In this document: piece after piece, positions 63,265-64,000 of the stretch
Layout of the letters: each line of letters begins with the position of its first letter
How positions within the stretch are numbered: the first letter of the stretch is position 1
Source: Alphaproteobacteria bacterium
GTDB lineage: Bacteria > Pseudomonadota > Alphaproteobacteria > Micavibrionales > Micavibrionaceae
DNA length: 64,000 nucleotides
NCBI GenBank assembly: GCA_002401965.1
Contig: NVUR01000003.1
Span: forward strand, 1-64,000
Direction: 5' to 3'
Program-made: the position numbers and the translations under genes
The notes under the pieces: generated by a model
Databases searched by the model: none
What the model was told of the DNA's origin: nothing
What the model saw: only the letters and a program-made list of their open reading frames with translations

Positions 63265-64000
63265 ATGTTAAACAAACCTACGCCTCTCCCTTCCGAGCTA
63301 TCAAGTGCGCATGATTTAATCACGGCGCAAGGGCATGAAATTCATAATCAAAGCATCCTGATAGAGAAGTTGAAAGCGCAGCTTTCCGGTATGCAGCGCC
63401 ACCGTTTCGGGCAATCTTCGGAGAAGCTGAATCAGATTGAAATGAGCCTTGAAAATACGGAGATTGAAGCGCAAAGCGCATCATCAGAACCAAACGTGAA
63501 GCCGGCAGAAGACACCAAAGACAAACCTAAACGCAAAGCTCTGCCTGAACATCTTGAGCGCATTGATGATGTTGTTCCAATCGCCGTTTCCTGTTGCCGT
63601 GAGTGCGGTGGGCACCTTCGTCCCTTATCCGAAAGCATCACAGAAGAGCTGGATTATGTGCCGTCTCGTTTTGTGGTTAAGCGCATCGTGCGCCCGAAAC
63701 TATCCTGCCGCACTTGCGAAACCATCCATCAAGCGCCGATGCCGCCCCGCCCGATTGAGCGCGGTAGGCCGAGCGCAGGATTGATCGCCCATGTTCTTAT
63801 TTCTAAATATTGCGATCATCTGCCGCTCTATCGCCAATCACAGATTTATGCGCGCGAGGAGATTGATCTATCCCGCTCCACTTTGGCCGGATGGGTAGCG
63901 CAAAGTGCGCAATTATTAGAGCCACTCGCGGACGCCATCGGCAAACATGTGATGGAGGGAAGCGCTATCTTTGCGGACGATACAACCATCCCTTGCCAAG
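63265..64000 (+). CDS. tnpC: IS66 transposase TnpC, 5' part (runs off window)
   Basis: The first 245 codons are present. A leucine-zipper-like N-terminus (I-L-I-E-K-L-K-A-Q-L) is followed by R-H-R-F-G-Q-S-S-E-K-L, the zinc-finger-like C-C-R-E-C-G-G and C-R-T-C segments, then D-L-S-R-S-T-L-A-G-W and F-A-D-D-T, where the first catalytic aspartate of the DDE domain lies. The reading frame is intact to the window end. Begins at ATG 63265, 62 bases after tnpB. Confidence 0.93.
   Translation, partial: MLNKPTPLPSELSSAHDLITAQGHEIHNQSILIEKLKAQLSGMQRHRFGQSSEKLNQIEMSLENTEIEAQSASSEPNVKPAEDTKDKPKRKALPEHLERIDDVVPIAVSCCRECGGHLRPLSESITEELDYVPSRFVVKRIVRPKLSCRTCETIHQAPMPPRPIERGRPSAGLIAHVLISKYCDHLPLYRQSQIYAREEIDLSRSTLAGWVAQSAQLLEPLADAIGKHVMEGSAIFADDTTIPCQ

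Larger units (their letters stand above)
62591..64000 (+). mobile_element. IS66-family insertion sequence, left part (continues beyond window)
   Basis: The left end starts with GTAAGCG at 62591, as in IS66 terminal repeats. Inside lie a very short tnpA-like gene, tnpB and the first 736 bases of tnpC, in the normal order. The 8 bases before the end, ACTTTATC (62583-62590), are the predicted target duplication. The right end is outside the window, so the duplication cannot be confirmed. It interrupts a minus-strand gene. Confidence 0.85.

Overview
The window looks like the chromosome of a moderately AT-rich alphaproteobacterium. The evidence is gene order: dgt / SPOR protein / nagZ / scpA / scpB / tatABC; mdh / sucCD / sucA / sucB / lpdA; xerC / DUF484 / fsa / priA next to atpHAGDC, with no F0 genes in the same operon; and a class I lysyl-tRNA synthetase. 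I cannot name the genus from sequence reading alone. A deep-branching, non-Rhizobiales lineage (for example Micavibrio-like or Rhodospirillales-like) would fit, but this is a guess.

Layout. 1-2.7 kb (minus): DUF983, an alpha/beta-hydrolase-like protein, xthA, erpA. 2.7-10.8 kb (plus): one long, tightly packed run of dgt, SPOR protein, nagZ, scpA, small membrane protein, scpB, tatA, small membrane protein, tatB, tatC, zapE, covering cell wall recycling, chromosome condensation, Tat export and division. 12-34 kb: a TCA supercluster (mdh, sucCD, sucA, sucB, lpdA). It is interrupted by a three-gene minus-strand block with two peptidoglycan-lytic-like proteins and an 877-residue coiled-coil protein, by a pair of unknown paralogues, by a secreted netrin-like/rhodanese fusion, and by a thiamine-phosphate cluster (thiE-thiD-BASS transporter-thiL). 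That cluster supplies the cofactor of SucA. 31-37 kb (mostly minus): LprI-like secreted protein, a deaminase with an unknown C-terminal half, trypco2-domain protein, xerC, DUF484, fsa. 37.8-45.1 kb: priA, a small pseudogene, a sterol-desaturase-like gene, two tandem membrane-bound spermidine-synthase-like genes and traX-like. 45.3-52.6 kb: the F1 ATP synthase operon atpH-atpA-atpG-[PAP2-PAP2]-atpD-[secreted protein]-atpC. 52.6-62.4 kb: OmpA-like lipoprotein, pabB, a DinG/XPD helicase, an MscS channel, lysK, a SemiSWEET-like protein and several small unknowns. 62.6-64 kb: the left part of an IS66 element that has cut a minus-strand gene; it runs off the window end.

The recurring theme is that conserved housekeeping operons carry extra small membrane or secreted genes at their intercistronic joints. 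The clearest case is a tandem pair of periplasmic class A acid phosphatases inside the ATP synthase operon, one with intact catalytic histidines and one with both replaced. Also notable are a cytosolic-type (type 2) malate dehydrogenase where most alphaproteobacteria have the lactate-dehydrogenase-like type, and TPP-making genes embedded between the E1 and E2 genes of 2-oxoglutarate dehydrogenase. No tRNA, rRNA or CRISPR array was seen.
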